Assembly (NCBI GenBank): GCA_000711775.1 | Contig: ARYC01017246.1 | Coordinates: forward strand, 62,001-126,000 | DNA from: Oxytricha trifallax | Lineage: Eukaryota > Ciliophora > Spirotrichea > Sporadotrichida > Oxytrichidae | Length of the DNA stretch: 64,000 nucleotides | Direction of reading: 5' to 3' | Part shown: positions 13,463 through 26,713 of the stretch, one piece after another | Layout: the number at the start of each line of letters is the position of its first letter | Numbering within the stretch: position 1 is the stretch's first letter | Notes under the pieces: generated by a model | Told to the model about the DNA's origin: nothing | Database searches by the model: none | The model's input: only the letters and a program-made list of their open reading frames with translations | Translations under genes and position numbers: made by a program

Positions 13463-14400
13463 TAAGGTAAAATTTTCGTTTTATAAGTCATTATGAATTT
13501 TAATAATCAACCTGAAGTGATATATAATTAAGATCTTAGATTTATTGAGTTAATTATTATGTTGCCTTATAGTGCTTTAATCTCTCACATTCTCGTCCTC
13601 TCTCTTCCCGCGCTGTAAATATAGTAATCTTTCGTAATCTCCATCAGTTCCATCCGATTTTGTGCTTTAGTGATTGTCTGTACAGTAACCATGCTGAATC
13701 GGCTCATTTTTAGTAGCATTCCGTAGGTTCTGAAGCATCTTCGCGAATTTTGTCAGCATCGGTTGTTCCCTCTCCCACAGTATATACTGTGTATCAGTAG
13801 GTACAACCTGTAAAAAACACTTACTTTCGAGTAAAAAATTTTCAAATATGGGTGAATGTAGAAATCATCAATCAACGAAGAATTAGGTTTGGACAAGAAT
13901 GAATAAAGTTTAGCTAAAAATGAATTCTCTTTTGAGAAAAGTTACTTACCTAAACTTTATTCATTCTTGTCCAAACCTAATTCTTCGTTGATTGATGATT
14001 TCTACATTCACCCATATTTGAAAAATTTTTACTCGAAAGTAAGTGTTTTTTACAGGTTGTACCTACTGATACACAGTATATACTGTGGGAGAGGGAACAA
14101 CCGATGCTGACAAAATTCGCGAAGATGCTTCAGAACCTACGGAATGCTACTAAAAATGAGCCGATTCAGCATGGTTACTGTACAGACAATCACTAAAGCA
14201 CAAAATCGGATGGAACTGATGGAGATTACGAAAGATTACTATATTTACAGCGCGGGAAGAGAGAGGACGAGAATGTGAGAGATTAAAGCACTATAAGGCA
14301 ACATAATAATTAACTCAATAAATCTAAGATCTTAATTATATATCACTTCAGGTTGATTATTAAAATTCATAATGACTTATAAAACGAAAATTTTACCTTA
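13463..14400. repeat. FB2: 938-bp near-perfect palindrome with GC-rich arms
   Basis: The inverted arms run about 13,463-13,917 and 13,946-14,400, with a loop of about 30 bases. The ends are TAAGGTAAAATTTTCG. If TA is counted as flank, a 2-bp TA duplication is possible, as for Tc1/mariner-type insertions; no longer target duplication is seen. Unlike the surroundings, about 250 bases of each arm (roughly 13,575-13,815 and 14,050-14,290) are close to half G+C. In the right arm the plus-strand frame is open from 13,999 through the arm and beyond, and includes QYILWEREQPMLTKF and LLYLQRGKREDEN. I recognise no homolog. It could be a fold-back element or an inverted duplicate of a coding segment. 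Confidence 0.8.
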
Positions 14401-14517
14401 CCAATCTATTATTAAAAGAATTTCAAATTTATTGAAAAAGTGTATAATTATAAATGCAATAAATGTTTTAATTTTTATAGTAAATTATAAGATTCAATGT
14501 TTTTAACTTACAAAAAA

Positions 14518-15825
14518 TCAAAAAAGCTTTATAGTAGCATTAAGTTCTAAATAAGTACATACATAGAGCCTAAATTATTCAAGTTAGATTTCTTTTTAAT
14601 CTGTGCCAAATTCTATACTTTTCGAAATTTTGATAGCTACATGTGATTTCTTTAATGATTTTGGTATTTCATTATAAGGAATTCTTTAATATTAAAAATC
14701 TTTTGAATTTTTTATTTCCTGTGCCAATGAGCTCATAAAATTATTCTACAAATATCTTTAATAATCAGTATGTTTGTAATTATTTACTTTTTAAGAATCA
14801 AGTATTGAAAATAATGGGGAAATGATAAGGACAAAGAAATTTTCTGGAAAGAAACAGTTGTCTAGAATTTGCTTGACAAATGTTTGAAATCCAAAAATTG
14901 CTTTAATTTTGATTTTCTTTGAATAATTTTGAATAAGTAAGTTCTTTTACTCTTTGAATCTTTCAACATCATTAAACTGCATGGTAAGAGAACTCAGCAA
15001 CTTAAACTGAGTTATTTATTAATTAGACAAAGTATATTAAAAGCCATTCTCTTCAAGTTACTTCTAAGTATACTCCCTTGACTCTATATATGATTAATGA
15101 ATAATCTTCAATCTCTCTATACTTTACAACTGAATTAATTACTCGATACAATACTTATGAATGCAAGTATTAATTAATTAAACATTAGTGGCTGACACCA
15201 TATTCCCAATGAATTTAGGATCTGCAATAATAGAGAGATTAAAAACAAACTTTTTCGATTTAAGATTATTCTTTTACTCTGAATTGAAAATTTCATTTCT
15301 TAATGTCTGTAAATTTTAACTATTGGTTTATAGAGCTAACTCATATTCCTTGAATTTAGGCAGATGTTTTAGGCACAAGAAGATCCTATTGAGATGAATT
15401 TCTTTAGAATCTAATAAAGAAACTTAAAAAAACAAGTGATAATTATAAGTTTTGCCTTTTAATGTAATTTTTCTTTTCTTTATATTTTAGTTGTAGAATT
15501 TCTAAAGAAATTAAAAGGAAATAAATTGATGATTATCAGTATTTTCATTGTGCAAAAAACTAATTTCAATTTAAGATGCTCGATCTTTTGAAAACGTCTC
15601 AATAAAATAGTCAAAGTATTGTGTTATGTTCAAATCTTAGTTTTTGTTTTACTAAAGTACATAATGGTTGCTGAAATTTTACAAATAGTTTATATCTATT
15701 TTATAGTTTGGCCTTTCTTTGAATGATATATAGAATTCGGCACTTGATTCAATATTTTTGAGTTAAAGTAAATTTTATCTCTCTTTAGTTGATAATTTTG
15801 CAAATAGTTTAAAACATTCGTTCAT
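14518..15825 (-). CDS. C5: family C protein, intact, 435 aa
   Basis: The frame is open from ATG 15823-15825 (MNECFKLFAKLSTKERQNL) to TGA 14518-14520, 435 codons with no interruption. The landmarks are FSNHYVLQQN near residue 70, SIIADPKFIGNMV near 220, LLSSLTMQFNDVERFKE near 290, ILDNCFFPENF near 330, and the C-terminal VCTYLELNATIKLF. The leader directly before the start is the C-family one (TTTTTCAGC). It is a close duplicate of C6, 3.5 kb away on the same strand, and C6 is broken. The function is unknown. The stop lies 117 bp from the FB2 palindrome. Confidence 0.82.
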
Positions 15826-18008
15826 GCTGAAAAAGCTATATATTTAAAGTCTTATATTTGTAGTAAATTTAAATGAGAATTAAGGTTTAATTAAATAACT
15901 ATAAGATTCTTATGAGTAATCTGTTAAATCCATGAAAAATTAGAAAAATGCTAAATTTGTCTTTATTTAATTATGTTATTTAATTTAAAATGTTATTATA
16001 TAAGTTCCCATTAAGATTTAAATATTTATAAATTTTTAATTTGAATATTTAAAATAGAAAAACTATTTTATAATATTTAATTTATGACAATTTACATTTT
16101 AAAGCATATTTAAAAAAAAGATTTTGAAGTATTTTATATTTAAAATTGTGAATGATAAATCATAATACATATTAATCTATATAATAAATATTTTTATTTT
16201 TTACTTAGGATTTTTTTAATAAATAAGTATTATAAATGTTCTAATATTTTGCATATCTATATCTTATTAAGCATTTTCCTGAAATCCTCTTATTGTTATT
16301 CAATTTAATATAATTAAATATTAACCTATTCAGATTTACCTTAAATATTAATGATTTGAATAGCTAATTTAAGATATATCAAATTATAATTAAAACAAAT
16401 TGAACTTCTTAAATAGATTTAATATAGTTTAAAATAAAAGATAAATTTGTAAATATATTATAGATTATCAGATTTATTTGGCTTTCTTAACAAATAATTC
16501 TTGTCATTAATTTATTACTGTAGATAATCAATTTTGATAATAAAAAACTAGTTTGCAAAATAATTTCAAGCTCATTAATTGCTAAAATATAGATGTTTTA
16601 GGAAATTTAAATTACAAATGCTATTATAATTTAATTATTTTTAAATTAAAGCAACCTACCATAATTGGACCAATATTGCAAAAATAAATAGTAATGCTAA
16701 TAAGAAATAATATAAAAGGAAATTAGATAATATTAATTATGAGAGCTCCAAATCATTAACTTTATAAATAATATCTTGATGACTTTTTATTTTATCAAAA
16801 TATTATTTCTTTTATCTATGTTAAATTTTTTTAAATATATAAATTAAAGACACATTTTTATTATAAATAAATTTTAATGTTTTAGAAATTTGGATAAGTT
16901 TACAGTATACATATTTATATGAAAGCAATATAAATTTAAACATTCTAAAAACTATTTGATGATATTACAGTAATTTAAATCCTTTGATAATAAAAGTGAA
17001 TTATTTGTTTTCTAATTGATCTATCTCTAAAAAAGTCTATAATTAATATATTTATTCTTAATTCAATAAAAATATATTATTAACTATTTATTAATATTAC
17101 TATCATAAAATGTTTTTTTTTATTAAAAAGTCTATCCTATTTTAAATATAATGTAATAGAAATGATTTCATGCTTTATTATTAATTTATTTAATATAATA
17201 GAAGATAGAAGTTCGTAAAATAACTAATCTAGTTTGTAAATTGCAAAAAATTGATAATAATTTAAATTGCTCTTAAGATCATTTATTTATTATTTTTAAG
17301 TATTGCAACTTAATAATAAAATCTTATTGAAAGTTGAATAGAGGTATTTTTAATATTTGTCAATGTCACCTCACTTTAAAATAGGTAATAATAAATGTAA
17401 TTTGGTGAATTTATATTTTAAATCTTATATATTTTTAAAAATAAAAATCAAAAATTTTTCAGGCTATAAATTTTGTTAAATTTGCATGTATTTCATTAAT
17501 CATAATATAGGTAAAAACATGAGTTAGACTTCACATTTTATAATGATCCTTATATATATATATAAAATCTTATATTTTTTTGTTGAAATTAAAAGTAAAT
17601 AAGGTTATATTATACCTAATTATATATTTATATCTATCAAATTAAATACTGGCAAAGACACGTTCTTAAATAGATATGAATATAAATTTTATATAATATT
17701 TTTTAAACAGCAAAATACTTAAAGTATTTCAATTATAGCACTAAATTATAAAATAATTATTTAAAGTTCATAACATTTTTTCATTTATTTATCAAGCTGA
17801 TCATAAGTAAAATATTTGCGATAAATATTTAAAATTTATAATGATAAAGTTATTATATTAATATATTATTGAATCGAACATCCTATATGTATTATAAAAA
17901 AAAAATTAGTATAAAATAAATACTGACATATTATTTTAAAACTCTTACATTAAATTTTATAATTAAATACTCAGCTATTTGATTATTAAACTATTTTCTT
18001 ATAATAAA
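15826..18008. other. AT-rich intergenic DNA between C5 and C6
   Basis: No gene copy is visible. There is a short (TA)n run at about 17,551-17,565. Confidence 0.5.
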
Positions 18009-19306
18009 TCAAAATACTTCCATAGAAGCATTAAGCTCTAAATAAGTGCATACATTGAGGCTTAACTATTCTTCTTAAAGTTCCTTTTAATTCGAGCAGG
18101 ATTACATTGATTTCTAAATATTAATTGCTACCTAGGATTTCTTTAACGATTTTGGTATTTTATTAGAAGGTATTACAAAGTATTGAAAGAATTTATGACT
18201 TTAAATTTCACCATTCAATGAGCTCATAAAATTATTTTACAAATATCTCTAAAAATCTGTGTGTTTAAATTATTTTGTTTATTTAGAATCTAATATTGAA
18301 AACAAAGGAGCTATAGCTCGGACCTCGAAATTTTCTGGAAAGAAACAGTTGTCTAGGATTTGCTTGATAAATGTTTGAAATCCAAAAATCGCTTTAATTT
18401 TGAATTGCTTTGGGTAATTTTGAATAAGTAAGTTCTTTAACTCTTTGAATCCTTCAACATCATTAAATTGCATGGTAAGAGAACTCAGCAACTTAAACTA
18501 TGTTATTTCTTAATTTGATAAGGTATATTTAAAACCATTTTCTACAAATTGTCTCTAAGTAAACTCCCTAGACTCTATATATGATTAATGAATAATCTTC
18601 AATCTCTCTATACTTTACAACAGAATTAATTACTCGATACAATACTTATGAATGCAAGTATTAATTAATTAAACATTGGTGACTCACACAATTTTTCCAA
18701 TTAATTTTGGGTCTGTCATAATTGAATGAATAAAAACAATTTTTTATGATTAAAGGTTATTCTTCTACTCCGAATTGAATATTTCATTTCTCAATGTCAG
18801 TAAATTTTAACTATTGGTATATAGAGCTAACTCATATTCCTTGAATTTAGGCAGATGTTTTAGGCCAAATGATATTCTACAAAGATGAATTTCTTAAAAA
18901 TCTAACAAAGAATCTTAAAAAAACATGTGATAATTATAAGTTTTGCCTTTTAATATAATATTTCTTTTCTTTATATTTTAGTTGTAGAATTTCTAAAGGA
19001 AATAAATTGATGATCAACAGTATTTCCATTATGAAAAAAACTAATTTAAATTTAAGATACTCTCTCTTTTGGAAGCGTTTCGATAAAATAGTCAAAGTAT
19101 TATGTTATGTTCAACTCTTAGTTTTTGATTTACTAAAGTACATAATGGTTGCTGAAATTTTACAAATAGTTTATTTCTATTTTATAGTTTGGCCTTTCTT
19201 TGAATGATATATCGAATTCGGAATTTGAATCATTATTTTTCAGTTAAAGTAGATTTTATCTTTCTTTTGTTGATAATTTTGTAAATACTTTAAAACATTC
19301 GTTCAT
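18009..19306 (-). pseudogene. C6: family C copy broken by a 10-bp deletion and a TGA
   Basis: It starts at ATG 19304-19306 (MNECFKVFTKLSTKERQNL) and aligns with C5 throughout. Near 18,995 ten bases present in C5 are missing between short CTTT repeats, which shifts the frame. Restoring the family frame gives an alignment to the stop at 18009-18011, with one further TGA at 18,684-18,686 where C5 has TCA (Ser). The stretch 18,279-18,491 is the best-preserved part (LLSSLTMQFNDVEGFKE through ILDNCFFPENF). With two independent lesions it is very probably a pseudogene of the C5/C6 pair. Confidence 0.8.
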
Positions 19307-21620
19307 GCTAAAAAAGCTGTAAATTTAAAGTCTTAAGTTTGTCACAAAAATAAATGAAAAATACGATTTAATTTATTAATCATATAATTCTTATGAGCTC
19401 TCTGTAGTATCCATAAATAGTTGGTAATTATAAATCTATTTTATTTATGGTATATTATTTAATATATATATACTATAACATCAAGGTTTAAATATTTATA
19501 AATTTTTATTTGAATGTTTAAATATAAAATCCTTTATAAATTTTAAATTATAGAAATAAAATTATATTTAAAAATTGAATTATTTTTATTTAAAATTTGA
19601 GTATTTTTAATTAAAACTTGTAAATTATAAAATTATCATATATATTTAATGAAATAACCTTCTTAATGTAAGAAAATAAACTACTTTATAATAATCCTTC
19701 ATGTAATAAGTAAAATTTTAAATATTAAATTTTACTTTTATAACATATTTTTTGAGTGTATTTAAAATATCTTATAAAATGAAAATCTTTTAGTTTTATT
19801 AGAAAAGTTTATGATGTAGATTTTTTAATTTCATTAAATTAAATTAATTATAAATCTCCAAACTTTAATTTAAAGTTTAGATGCATTATTTTAATTAGAA
19901 ATTTAAAATATTTTGAATCTGTTTGGGAACTTTTTCCCAAATATCACTTCAAATCTATATATTCTAAGTTTTTAACTGTCAATTAATCTTTGAAAATAAT
20001 AAATTATCAAGCTTTTAATCGAGAAATTCATTTAGTAAGTTAAAGTATTTGAAATATAGTTAATTGAAGATAAATCTTGATTTTCAAAAATAAACATTTT
20101 TATCAGAAATCATAGTTAACTTATGTATATATAAATATATATAAATCAAGTAATTAAGAATATTTTTCACTCAACAAATCATTAGTCAAACTGAGTTGAA
20201 TAACCCTTCAATGTTTTTTCTTTATTTTTAAAGATTGGGAATCTAAAATTTTAATTGACTTCTTCTAAAAAGTAACTCAATTTGTTTATGAAAAATATAT
20301 TAGAATTTATATATATATAAATATTACAATATTCCAAATTAGAAGCGTTTAGGTAATATTAATAGGAATTTAATTATATAAATTCATTCTTACAATATTA
20401 ATAGTCACAGAAATATTTGGTTAAAGGTGTTGTAAGAACTTATTTAAATGTTCTAAGTTTTATTTTTTAAAAATAAAGAATTTTAATTTCAATTATCTGT
20501 TGCATTATTTTAAAACTTCCATAATTTATACAGCATCACTTATTTTTCTTGATTAAATTGTTATCTCTTATAATTTAATATTTATTATAGTTTTAGTTAG
20601 TGAATAATAGATAAAACTATTAATCCGGTTTGATATTTATATAATAAATTCTACCTTATGAGGAAACTGTCAAATTTGAAGTGACTTTAAATTGAAGACC
20701 TTTGTGATTAATCATCAAATTAATAAAATACTCTATTATTGAGGAGTAACTCAAAAATAGTAGATTTTAATGTTTCATAAAATTTCATTTATAACTTCAA
20801 ACAAATGGATCAATATACAAATTGGATTTACCGGACGTAAATTAAAAAAACTACTTGCTAATTTGGTATATTTTCTGAATCACTTAAATTTCTAGTAATT
20901 ACATTTAATATTTAATAAAATATAATTCTTAAAATCTTAAAATTATTGTAATAGATTTATTGAATTGAAAAATCATGTTAAATATCCAAAAATTTGAGTT
21001 TAAAAATAATTATAGTTAATCTTATTATATAAACTTTTAGAAAACGGACTTTTCAATAAAAGCAGCATAAAATTATAAAATAAATTTATATTCCCAAATT
21101 ATTGTAATTAAATAAAATTTTATTTTAAATACATAAAAAAATTTAGAAATTAACATAATTATTTCTTATTTTATTTCTAGTTTACCAATATGAATAAAAA
21201 ATATAACTACTAAAATGTCTTTATTTGAAAATTTCATCTTTGCTTGTATATTTAATTTATAATTTCTCAACATTTTTAAATTCACTAAAATTCTTTGCAA
21301 ATTAATCAAAAGGATTAAATCGATCTTAAATTATTAATTTTTTAGAAAACTTGAATAAATTTACAATATTACTTAAATTTATGAAAAAGCATTCCTTAAA
21401 TTTAACTGAACCGTTATAAAATTTCATTGTTTATTATAAGAGATTATAATCATTTGGCTAAACGAAAAAGCACTTTATTTTATCAATTATCTCGAAACAA
21501 ATTGATGATTTATATTTTTAGTATTATTGCTCATCAAATAAACATTTGTGTAACTAGATATTAACAATACTTTCTAATTTTGCTATTTGTATAATCTAGT
21601 AAATTATTAAATTAGAAAGT
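19307..21620. other. AT-rich intergenic DNA, no gene seen
   Basis: This 2.3-kb stretch holds no family copy that I can recognise. Confidence 0.5.
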
Positions 21621-22219
21621 TATAAGGATAGCGTGACCCACAGGACCAGAGTCTGGAGATTTTCTAATAGTTCTTTCTACTACACTAAGGCCTGCTGAGT
21701 AGACAGGGGGTTACTGGGTTCACCGCATTAGGGGCCAGTCGGCGGGGTTCAATTTGTCAGTTCCTAAACTCTTCAAGTTCACTGCACGTTAAGAATTTCC
21801 CTGCATAGATGAGCTACCTGGCTTGAGTTTAGCTTCCTAGGTAATAGGGAGAAGTATGAAGGTAGTGCTCATCCTCCAAAGAGAGACAATGAGAACCGTT
21901 GTAGCCAACGATAACTATTTTCTTCCCATACCAGGTAGGGTTAATAAGACTACCACAGCGAAAGGATAGAGACTACTATCTCAGCAGCGATGGAACCTGG
22001 TAAGAGTTTTTTACAGTCCTCCCTACAAGAAGCAGATTTCTGCGGGAGTTACTCCTAGTTAAAAGCTAGATCATATCTTGTAAAATCTCTGTAACAGGGT
22101 AAAGTGGAATGGGGGCGAGGTGGTTTTTAGAGTTTTTGTATTTCACGACATGCTACGTCATTGACTGTCACGTCAACTCACGAATAAAATTGATGGTTTG
22201 ATTTTAGTATTAAACAGGG
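21621..22219. repeat. R1a: GC-rich dispersed repeat, about 600 bp
   Basis: The abrupt GC-rich block is homologous to the block inside D2 (42,488-43,079). Shared words include CCAGTCGG, GGGTTCAAT, ACCTGGC, TTTCCTA-GTAATAGG, AACAGCGAT and TGACTG-CACGTCA. In both copies the right end reads TGGTTTGATTTTAGT. No conserved reading frame is evident. GGGTTCAAT loosely recalls a pol III B box, so a SINE-like element is possible. The boundaries are approximate, and no target duplication could be fixed here. Confidence 0.6.
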
Positions 22220-24334
22220 GAATTGTTAAATAATTTATTTTGAGTATAACTCGTTAATCATCATCATAATCTAGTATTTTTATATATTTATAGTAGCTAA
22301 ACTGAAATTAAAACCATTTTGCGTTATTTTTTTATATACTAAGAATAACTAACCAATCTAGTTTAAGAATTGAATAAACTCTTAATTTTTATCATTCAGA
22401 TTGCGTAATAATTAAAAGGGATAATTTTCTAATACATTCCTGTTTTATTTTTAATTAAAATTTGATACCCTTTAATTTAAATTTTATAGAAATATGATTA
22501 GAGAATCTTAATAAATATTTGTAAGTTTCGTTTATTAATGGTTTATGGAATTTTATTTTGAGAATTTATGTTTTGGAATTTTAAACATTCTTAAAACTTT
22601 AACATAGCCTTCTCTCAGACTAAGAAATTATACTAAAATTGTATGCAATATCATTAATATCAATGAAAGTATAGATTATGAGTCTGCACCCTCTTGGTAG
22701 CATTTTGTTTTTTATTATATAATATTATAATAAACTTATAGATTATTTTTTAAATATAATAAATAAAGAATTTACACATAATTTACATAGGTAATATTAA
22801 TAAATCTAATTATAATCTTAATATTGAATTTGATGAACTTTTATTTATTCAATTACTCATTTAACTAAACATCCATTCTAAAAACTAAGATTAATTACAA
22901 TCCTTTAATCTTTTTTTTTTAAATAATTTTTATTGATTTTATTTAGAATATCTAATATTTTTACTATTCTCGAATATAATTTAACTAAAAAATATTTTTT
23001 ATTTAATAGATTTGATATTTAAAATAATATCAATCTAAATACAGACCTTTCTATCCTTAATTCAAAATAACTTTATGTAATTTTGGAAAAAAAATTTTAA
23101 TTAGCTATTTAGATTAAAAAACAGTTATCTTCACGATCTTGTCGCTTCAAATTACACGATAAATTTGAGGATGTGTATCAAGTGTATTTACTCTATAATA
23201 TGTTCAGTAAATTTATAAATTATATAAATACTTCCACTTTAATAAATACAAAAATTTTACTCATTAAGATATTTCATAAAATCTATTCTTGAAAAAATGG
23301 ATGACCTAACTTATTTATTTATTAATTTATTTTAGTAATAATATTTATTTAAAGCTCATATGAAAGTTTAAAAATTAATAAGATGCAACTTTGGTAATCC
23401 ATTCAATAAACCATGAATGATCTTTTATTTGGAGCTATATTAAATATACCTTTATATTTCAGTGAGAACTTAATAATTTATTATGACATTTTTATGTTTA
23501 ATTTAAAAATAAACAACTTATATTATTAAAATTACAAAAATAATATTTTTTATTATAGAACAACATTTATAGATTAAGATTTTTATTAGCTATTAAATAA
23601 AGTACTTTAAGATAAATGAAGATATATTAATTAGGCCATAAATGAAATCGTGAGAATTAAAATCCAACAATTTTCTATACGTATTCCAAATTTATTTATT
23701 TTCTTTAAAGAATTTAAATAATTAATTCGATTTAAATATCAATAATTTCAATTTAATTATATATATATATATATAAACATTTGAATTAATTTGTCCGAGT
23801 TAATAATTCCATAATCAATGATTTTTAGATTATAAAAGGAATATGTTCTTGATTTTGAATATTTAAAATTATAAATATTATTATATGATGTTTTAGTAAT
23901 TTTATAATAATAATAATATTTGTGGAAGTTTCCTACCCCCAACTAATATATGAACTCAAGGAAGAAGTTTCTACCCAAAAGGTAGTTTTCCACATCATTT
24001 CTCATGCATTTCCTGGCAATCATGGAGAAGTTAGTAATTTCTTAAAAATTTATAATATATTATTTTGAATGATGAATTTAATTAGTTAAATTTTATATAA
24101 TTTATATGTTTAAAATATATAAATAAGCTTTTAAACTTTCATTGAAACAATATGTCTTTTTATAATAATTTTTTAACATTTAAATTTTTTTATTAAATGA
24201 AATAGGAATATAGGTAATAATTTTCTCATTTTAATTTATATCATGCTTCAATAAGAAATATAGAATATCGAATTAAGAAGCAGGAAATTTCTGAGGCAAA
24301 ATAATTCCCCCCCCTAATATTTTAAAATATTAAA
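22220..24334. other. AT-rich intergenic DNA with a small GC-richer inverted repeat
   Basis: No gene is seen. At about 23,922-23,991 GTGGAAGTTTCCTACC faces GGTAGTTTTCCAC in an imperfect inverted repeat. A (TA)n run lies at 23,759-23,774. Confidence 0.45.
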
Positions 24335-25194
24335 ATGAATAAAAATTGTAGAATTTCAGTTTATTCTTATTTATCATATAATCTCATCATAAGATTAATA
24401 GCAAAGCTCTCAAAGTAAGATAGAAATTAATGTTTAAACATACATTATTAAACCAGTTATCAATTGTCGTAAAGTATTGGACAGAAGACTTATAACCTCT
24501 TTATTACATACTGCAATTATCTAAGAATTTTAAAGTTATATTTTTCTGATTTGTTGATTATAATTTGCTTATGAGACTTTGTTTGACATGTTAGAGTTTT
24601 TCAAATATGAATAGTTGCTTGAGAGAATAGCGGAAATTGAGTTTAATGGATGCTTAATCAATTTATCCATGAGTTATGAATCTTAAAAGAAAATACTAAA
24701 TTTACTTGATACTTTTAGTTACAAAAACACATTAAGCCTTGTGTTTTGTGAATTTGAGTCCGCATGGTTTTTAGATATTTTTAAACATGCTAAATAAATA
24801 AAAATCAAAGAGACCTTTAATATAAATTAGAAACATAATATTTTCAACAACTTTAAGAATGTACAAAATGTATAATTATCATAACCAACAAATGATTTTA
24901 AAGTAGAGAAAAGAGGTGAATTTTTTTCTTAAAAATACCACGATTGTTTTAATTGAAGATAAGATTGAAAAGATTGCATAAATTACATTAATTAGATATT
25001 TGAAAATAATACAAATTCTATAATAATGATTGAAATTTTTTAATACAAAGAACTTCTGGAACTATTAATTGGATTAAGATTTTATGAGGAATCTAATTAA
25101 GGGATATCTAATTAATTTTAATTTAAAATTAATATAAATTTTAATATTTCACTTTGGATGTTAATAGATATTAACGATAATTTTAAAAGAAAAA

Positions 25195-25225
<31 letters not shown>

Positions 25226-25965
25226 TAACTCGCATCGAGGGTTCAAGACCCCCTGAGCATATCATTATTTGAAGGGAACATACCCCATCGAACTAATTTC
25301 ATTAGTAGGCCAACAACCCGAAGACTGTTGCATTCAACATTCAAAGACCGAAGCTACAGCATAGCCATCAACCAATCATGTCATTCACTAGTAAATATCT
25401 TTTTTCTCGGTAACCGACAGAAACCATCTTGCGAACAGAAACTGACCAGATACTGACGTAGCACACGAGTACCTTCCTACCGATCTGGAAAGTCAACAAC
25501 CAATAATCAAATTAGAACCACGTTCACTCCAAGAACACCTCGAGAGTGTTTGAAGCTAATAATGGAGTCATTGAACGAATATTCGACCTGTAATCAGCGA
25601 ACCTTGAGTGACTCGAAATCTAACCGAGGTTAGAACTTTTCGTCACTCGTTCCAACTAATTAAATTCTAATTTAATAATAAGAAAAAATATGACATTAGA
25701 ATTTTTCCTGACTCACTTTTCAAACTATTAAGAACACTTATCAAACATAACTAACTTGCAAGATCATATAAATTAAATGGAATATTAGTCTTTTTTAGTC
25801 ATGAAATAAGTTTTAATGAATTAATTTTATTTTCCAGTTCAGATATAAGAGATAAATTCGAATGGATTAAAATATCGTATTATAATTTCAAAAGCAGAGG
25901 ATCAAATAATTTAAATAGATTTTAAAAAATTTATGATAAAGCTTGTGGAAAATTAATCTAAGTGA
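24335..25965 (+). pseudogene. A7: family A copy split by a retroposon-like insert
   Basis: The start at 24,335 gives MNKNCRISVYSYLSYNLII and then AKLSKQDRNQC, the A-family F-box-like opening. A frameshift lies near 24,550, after which AEIEFNGC and LSLVFCEFES align with A3. At least two TGAs follow near 24,955-24,970. At 25,199 a 481-bp foreign block interrupts the gene. Past the block the frame resumes with RKNMTLEFFL and NSNGLKYRIIISKAEDQ, homologous to A3 to its end. The insertion point lies within the NFRKKNTT(I)EL motif. It is a clear pseudogene with its history preserved. Confidence 0.75.
25199..25679 (-). mobile_element. SINE/retroposon-like insert with 12-bp target duplication
   Basis: A block with a GC-rich core of about 450 bp lies between two copies of AAGAAAAAATAT (25,187-25,198 and 25,680-25,691). 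It starts with a (TAA)n run, which would be the 3' tail if the element is read on the minus strand. A 12-bp target duplication plus a simple-sequence tail is typical of LINE-mobilised retroposition. The core contains GAGGGTTCAAGACCCCCTG, which has a T-arm or B-box-like look, but it sits at the tail end, so a tRNA origin is uncertain. There is no coding frame. The insert splits A7. Confidence 0.65.
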
Positions 25966-26713
25966 AATAAATTAATTTATAGTATTCTAACCATTTTGTC
26001 AAATTACTTGTTTTTATTATTTTGTATATTATTTATCAGTTTAATCCATTCATTACTTTTATTTTATTGAATTTTTTATTGATCATGAATGATATTTCAA
26101 GAAAAATGGGATTCAAGATCAGATCCAATATATCTGATATTATCAATAATGTGATAATTTTATTGTATAAAAAAGATTTAAAATAAAAGAAAAATAAATA
26201 AGTTCATGACTTCTCTTACTTTAATCTAATCCCACTGCAAGCAAGGTCCATTTTATTCCTCTATAACAGATTTCTACAGTTAAATTCAACTCATCTGTAT
26301 TATATTCATAAATTATTTTGATTAATTTAAAAACTTGAAATTTCTCTACTTCTTAAGTTCAACAAATATATTTTAAGACTAAAATTCAATAAAATTTAAA
26401 ATCTTAATTTAAAAGATTAATGATTTTATTTTTACACTTTTAAACTATCTTTATTTAATTTTTTATATTTGTATTAAATGTTATAATGAGCTTGATGCCA
26501 TTTAAACAATTTAATTTTTTAATATTTATACATTAAATTAAATACCAAAAATGGCTTAAAAAATTAAGAATAAATATGTACAATTAATAGAAGCATTACA
26601 ACATGAAATTTATTTCATTATTTTTTTTTAGTATCCTAAATATTTAAAACTGCATCGAAAATAGTAAAAATTAAACATATGGACATTTAGAATTATAATA
26701 TTAAATGAGGTAA
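25966..26713. other. AT-rich gap between A7 and A2
   Basis: A7 and A2 are on the same strand. Nothing recognisable lies between them. Confidence 0.5.

Noticed and set aside
17551-17565. (TA)n tract as a functional site
   Set aside because: Short AT microsatellites are expected at this base composition.
19007-19207. Plus-strand frame opposite the 5' end of C6
   Set aside because: It lies antisense to the recognised C6 coding sequence and has no paralog support.
23757-23942. Minus-strand short frame rich in Tyr/Asn
   Set aside because: It arises from a (TA)n tract and AT-rich DNA, with no start context or homologous copy.
25228-25260. tRNA gene suggested by GAGGGTTCAAGACCCCCTG
   Set aside because: Only a T-arm-like word is present; no acceptor, D-arm or anticodon arm can be folded around it.
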